Positions 32,139 through 35,379 of a stretch of 35,379 bases of DNA are shown in pieces. Position numbers and translations under genes: made by a program. The notes under the pieces are model-generated. The model was not told the DNA's origin. It saw only the letters and a list, made by a program, of their open reading frames with translations, and ran no database searches. Positions within the stretch are counted from its first letter, which is position 1. Every line of letters starts with the position of its first letter. The stretch is from Phaeospirillum sp. (lineage in GTDB: Bacteria > Pseudomonadota > Alphaproteobacteria > Rhodospirillales > Magnetospirillaceae). Location of the stretch: the NCBI GenBank assembly GCA_030824585.1, contig JAVBXM010000015.1, positions 1 through 35,379 on the forward strand, read 5' to 3'.

Positions 32139-33869
32139 TCAGGCGGGGCCGGAAGCAACCCTGGAGCGCAAGGCCTCGGCGATACGCGCGATGGGGACTT
32201 CCCACCCCGACGGAGCCTTCCGGCGGAACAGGCGGAAGGCGGGATACCACTCGGAGGTCTCCCCCTCCATGAGCCAGCGAAAATCGGGCACGGCCGGCAG
32301 CAGCAGCCAGACCGCCTTGCCCAGGGCACCGGCCAGATGCACCACCGCGGTATCGACCGAGATGATCAGGTCCAGGTCCTTCAGCATGGCGGCGGTATCG
32401 CAGAAATCGGCGCAGAGGTCGGCGGCCTCCACCAGCTTGTCGAGGGGCGGCCGTCCCAGCCGGGGCATCACCGCGCCGCGCTGCAGGGAGTAGAAGGTCG
32501 CCCCCGGCACGTCGAGGATGGGATCGAGCATGCGGGCGGGGATCGAACGGTTCCAGTCGTCGCCGTGGGTGGGCCGCCCGGCCCAGGCCAGGCCGACCCT
32601 GAGGCTTCCCGCCGGAGCCTCGGGCAGCCGCACCTGCCCCCCCTTGGGAACCGAGAGATAGGGCGGCGCCATCGGCATGAGCCCGCCCAGCAAGCCGGGC
32701 AGCGACAGCAGCGTCAGCGCCTTGTCGAAGCCCGGCAGCGGACCGGCCTCTCCCACCACCTGATCCAGGCCGGGAGCGGTCTCCATCAGGCGGACCAGTT
32801 CGGGCTGGCAGGCCAGCACCACCTTGGTGACGCCGCGCGCCTTCAGCAGCGGGACATAGCGGATGAATTGCAGTGTGTCACCGTAGCCCTGTTCCGCCTG
32901 CAGCAGCAGCGTGCCGCCGGCCGGCAGGTCAGGCGGCAAGGCCTCGCCCTTCCAGGCGCGGTCGGTCAGGTAGGCCGGCAGGTTGGGATGGTCGCGCCAG
33001 CGCCACTCGTATTCCCGCCACCCCTCTTCCATCCGGCCGGACAGCAGCAGGTTGAGGGCAAGGTTGGTGTGGAACTTGGCGCCGTCGGGGTTGATCTGGA
33101 TGGCGCGGCGATAGGCGGCATCGGCCTCGTCCAGCCGCCCCTGGCGATGCAGGGAATTGCCCAGGTTGCTCCAGGTCTCGCCCCCCCTGGCGCCCAGGGC
33201 CAGGGCCCGGCGATGGCAGGTCTCGGCATCCTCCGCCCGCGCGGTGCCCAGCAGGGCATTCCCCAGATTGTCCTGAATGGCCGCCGAATCGGGGCGGATC
33301 AGCGAGGCCGAGCGGATCATGGCCACCGCCTCCTCGCGCCGTTCCAGACGTTCGAGCGCCACCCCCATGTTGTTCAGCATGTCGGCGGGGCTGGGGTCGG
33401 CGGCCATGGCTGAGGCGGTGCGGTAGAGGCCGATGGCATCCTCGTATTGCTTGCGCGCCATCAGCACGCCGGCCAGGGCGTTCAGCGGGCAGGGATCGCG
33501 CGGCATCAGGCCGCAGGCCCGACGCAGGGCATCGACCGCCGCCTGGGCCTGATCGGGCACCAGGGACAGCACCTCGCCGAGATGCATCCAGGCCGATCCC
33601 AGATTGGGGTCGAGCTGGACGGCCCGCTCCAGGCTGGCCCGCGCCTCGGCCATCTTCTGGGTTCGGGCCCGCACCAGTCCCAGGGCGGCATGGGCTCCGG
33701 CCAGGCCCGGCGCCAGTTCCACCGCCCGCTCGGCGGCGGCGGCGGCGGCATCCAGGGCGCCCAGGCGCACCCGCATCACGGCAAGGCGCGACAGGATTTC
33801 CGGCTCACCGGGCATCCGCTCGGCCAAACGGGCCAGAAACCGCTCGTCTTCCACATCCAAGCCAGCCAT
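32139..33869 (-). CDS. TPR-repeat protein with glycosyltransferase-like C-terminal domain
   Basis: This is a 576-aa, probably cytoplasmic protein. The N-terminal ~290 residues are tetratricopeptide repeats of about 34 aa each (for example AHAALGLVRARTQKMAEARASLERAVQLDPN and TWSNLGNSLHRQGRLDEADAAYRRAIQINPD). The C-terminal ~270 residues resemble a GT-B glycosyltransferase of the heptosyltransferase/GT9-like type, with LLLQAEQGYGDTLQFIRYVPLLKARG, GLAWAGRPTHGDDWNRSIP and DLIISVDTAVVHLAGALGKAVWLLLP. Such TPR-GT proteins occur in polysaccharide or protein-glycosylation loci. No acceptor is evident. The ATG at 33869 is preceded by GGTGGGTGGA; a GTG at 33878 is possible. It is divergent from the TolC-like gene. 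Confidence 0.87.
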   Translation of the reverse strand: MAGLDVEDERFLARLAERMPGEPEILSRLAVMRVRLGALDAAAAAAERAVELAPGLAGAHAALGLVRARTQKMAEARASLERAVQLDPNLGSAWMHLGEVLSLVPDQAQAAVDALRRACGLMPRDPCPLNALAGVLMARKQYEDAIGLYRTASAMAADPSPADMLNNMGVALERLERREEAVAMIRSASLIRPDSAAIQDNLGNALLGTARAEDAETCHRRALALGARGGETWSNLGNSLHRQGRLDEADAAYRRAIQINPDGAKFHTNLALNLLLSGRMEEGWREYEWRWRDHPNLPAYLTDRAWKGEALPPDLPAGGTLLLQAEQGYGDTLQFIRYVPLLKARGVTKVVLACQPELVRLMETAPGLDQVVGEAGPLPGFDKALTLLSLPGLLGGLMPMAPPYLSVPKGGQVRLPEAPAGSLRVGLAWAGRPTHGDDWNRSIPARMLDPILDVPGATFYSLQRGAVMPRLGRPPLDKLVEAADLCADFCDTAAMLKDLDLIISVDTAVVHLAGALGKAVWLLLPAVPDFRWLMEGETSEWYPAFRLFRRKAPSGWEVPIARIAEALRSRVASGPA

Positions 33870-33910
33870 TCCACCCACCCGAAATTGGAACCACGGAGCG
33901 CTTAAGCCGA

Positions 33911-33939
33911 TTCACAAAATAGATAATTCGGTGTATATC
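33911..33939 (+). promoter_or_regulatory. Candidate promoter of the TolC-like gene
   Basis: TTCACA (33911-33916) and TATATC (33934-33939) are spaced by 17 bp in an AT-rich stretch 26 bp before the GTG start. The -35 box matches the sigma-70 consensus at 5 of 6 positions and the -10 box at 4 of 6. Confidence 0.45.
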
Positions 33940-33965
33940 AGAGCCGTACATTGGGGGCTAGTCGC

Positions 33966-35379
33966 GTGCAGATGCTGGGGGATACCGTCATTAGGGCACA
34001 GAAGCTCAGGTCTTGGGCTTTAATTACCACCATCCTGGCCAGTTCCTGGACGCCGGCCGCGGCCGGTACGCTGGAGGACGAGATGCGCGACCTGGTCGCC
34101 AATCATCCCCAGATCCAGGCCAAGATAAAGGGGGTGAGCTCTGCCGACGAAGGTATCCGCGGCGCCCGCTCCGGCTATCTGCCGAGCGTGAAGTTCTCCG
34201 GCGACCAGGGCCATGAATACGTCGACAATCCCGACCGGCGCGGCACCCAGGGCAAGCCGTTCATGGACAAGCGCAACACCACCGGCCTGACCGTCACCCA
34301 GAAGATTTTCGACGGCTTCTCCACGGATTCCCAGGTGGAATCGGCCAAGACCAGCCGGCGCATTTCCGAATCCGACCTGCGCAGCACCCGCCAGGCCACC
34401 CTGCTGGAAGGCTCCATCGCCTATCTGGACGTCATGCGCACCACCAAGCTGGTGGCTCTGTCGCGCGAGAACGAGCGCAAGATCGCCGAGCAGCAGAACC
34501 TGGAGGACGAACGCGTCAAGAAGGGATCAGGCATCGCCTCGGACGTGCTCCAGGCCAAGCAGCGCCTGCAGGTGGCCAAGGAACGCCGCGTCAATTACGA
34601 AGGCCAGTTCCATGCCGCCGTCGCCAAGTACACCCAGGTGTTCGGCCACGCGCCCGATGTGGCGGCGCTGTCCGACCCGCCGCTGCCCCTGGACCTGATT
34701 CCCGAGACCCTGGACCTGTCGCTGGAGGCGGCGGAAAAGGACAATCCCTCGCTGGAATCGGCGACCAGCACCATCAATCTGACCGCCGACAAGCGCAACA
34801 TCGCCGAGGCCGGCTATTGGCCGACCCTCGATCTGGTCGGCAAGGCCGATTACGAGCACGGCAAGAACGCCACCGTCGGCGTGCGCCGCGACTGGTCGCT
34901 GATGCTGGTGGCCAGTTGGGAGCTGTTCTCCGGCTTCAAGACCGACGCCACCGTCGCCCAGGCGTCGTGGGACCATGGGGCAAGCAAGGACAACCGCTTC
35001 CACACCAGCCGCAAGATCGCCGAGCAGGCCCGCGTCGCCTGGCACAAGCTGCAGACCGCCCGCCAGCGCCTGGACCTGCTGGAAAACGCCGCCGTCCTGG
35101 CCGAGGAGGTCTGGACGGCGACCATGAAGAAGCGCGAGGCCGGAAAGGCCACCGTCACCGAGGTGCTGGACGAGGAAACCCGCATCAACGATGCGCGGAT
35201 CAACTATACCGGCGCCTATTACGATATGTACCAGGCGTCCTACGAGCTGCTGACCGCCATGGGCCGCCTGGAGGTGGACAACCTCAGCCGGGCCAAACCC
35301 GCCAGTTCCCTGGATGTCTCGCCACTCAGGTCGGTGGAGTACACCTACCCCAAGGATCAGGCGCCCAAGCCCCAGGCCG
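33966..35379 (+). CDS. TolC-family outer membrane protein (partial)
   Basis: This gene is open through the right edge, with 471 codons visible and the C-terminus missing. TolC-type proteins form the outer-membrane channel of efflux pumps and type I secretion systems. The first ~32 residues form a signal peptide (hydrophobic ALITTILASSW, then TPAAAG). The mature part has the family pattern: EDEMRDLVANHPQIQAK, GYLPSVKFSG, GLTVTQKIFDGF, a long alpha-helical heptad-like region, and a second copy with AEAGYWPTLDLVGKADY and ASWELFSGFKTDA. The GTG at 33966 has GGGGG 8 nt upstream (33953-33957); an ATG at 33972 is an alternative. Whether it belongs to a secretion or an efflux operon depends on genes beyond the window. 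Confidence 0.9.
   Translation, partial: MQMLGDTVIRAQKLRSWALITTILASSWTPAAAGTLEDEMRDLVANHPQIQAKIKGVSSADEGIRGARSGYLPSVKFSGDQGHEYVDNPDRRGTQGKPFMDKRNTTGLTVTQKIFDGFSTDSQVESAKTSRRISESDLRSTRQATLLEGSIAYLDVMRTTKLVALSRENERKIAEQQNLEDERVKKGSGIASDVLQAKQRLQVAKERRVNYEGQFHAAVAKYTQVFGHAPDVAALSDPPLPLDLIPETLDLSLEAAEKDNPSLESATSTINLTADKRNIAEAGYWPTLDLVGKADYEHGKNATVGVRRDWSLMLVASWELFSGFKTDATVAQASWDHGASKDNRFHTSRKIAEQARVAWHKLQTARQRLDLLENAAVLAEEVWTATMKKREAGKATVTEVLDEETRINDARINYTGAYYDMYQASYELLTAMGRLEVDNLSRAKPASSLDVSPLRSVEYTYPKDQAPKPQA

Noticed and set aside
30027-33413. A 1128-aa open frame on the + strand
   Set aside because: It is antisense to the kinase, GntR and TPR genes and rich in Gly/Gln/His repeats without recognisable motifs, so it is a shadow.

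Overview
The window looks like chromosomal DNA of a high-GC alphaproteobacterium of the Rhodospirillales, most like Magnetospirillum. This is inferred from gene content: an RcdA-type (DUF1465) protein, a cysteine-free L31, a GH17-GT2 glucan synthase fusion, many PAS/GGDEF/EAL/MCP sensory proteins, and a tungsten aldehyde oxidoreductase cluster. No rRNA or tRNA genes, CRISPR arrays or complete insertion sequences were seen. The genes look intact, and the last one runs off the right edge.

Layout. 1-3.7 kb: a terminator and a palindromic dispersed repeat, a small periplasmic protein and anmK (both -), divergent tyrS (+), convergent cyaY (-), then rpmE (+). 3.8-6.6 kb: a membrane class III nucleotide cyclase, rcdA (-), and an orphan 64-aa ORF behind an AT-rich, palindrome-rich leader. 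6.6-9.8 kb (-): a tungstate ABC transporter operon tupB-tupC-tupA plus a second, divergent TupA paralogue. 9.9-16 kb: rimO, a PAS histidine kinase, a 46-aa membrane protein, a ParA-like ATPase with a C-terminal membrane anchor (-), a MarR-type regulator and purB. 16.2-21.1 kb: the glucan synthase fusion and a chemoreceptor ending in a PilZ domain. 21.3-27.0 kb (+): the aor cluster, with polyferredoxin, tungsten aldehyde:ferredoxin oxidoreductase, two tandem FAD/NAD(P) reductases, a MoaD-like protein and two small ORFs. A convergent second MoaD-like protein (-) follows. 27.6-33.9 kb (-): a PAS/HisKA_2 kinase with a REC-PAS-PAS-GGDEF-EAL partner, a GntR/FCD regulator, and a TPR glycosyltransferase-like protein. 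33.97 kb to the end: a partial TolC-family outer membrane protein.

How the parts fit. The tup operon would import tungstate. The aor cluster would make a tungstopterin enzyme that interconverts aldehydes and acids, with a polyferredoxin and FAD subunits carrying electrons to or from NAD(P)H. The MoaD-like proteins could serve dithiolene sulfur transfer for the cofactor. The two loci are about 11.6 kb apart and need not be co-regulated. The points most worth checking are the duplicated FAD subunit, the second TupA that lacks the TTST-type motif, the MoaD-like protein without a Gly-Gly tail, the short translationally coupled ORF inside the aor cluster, and the membrane-anchored ParA.
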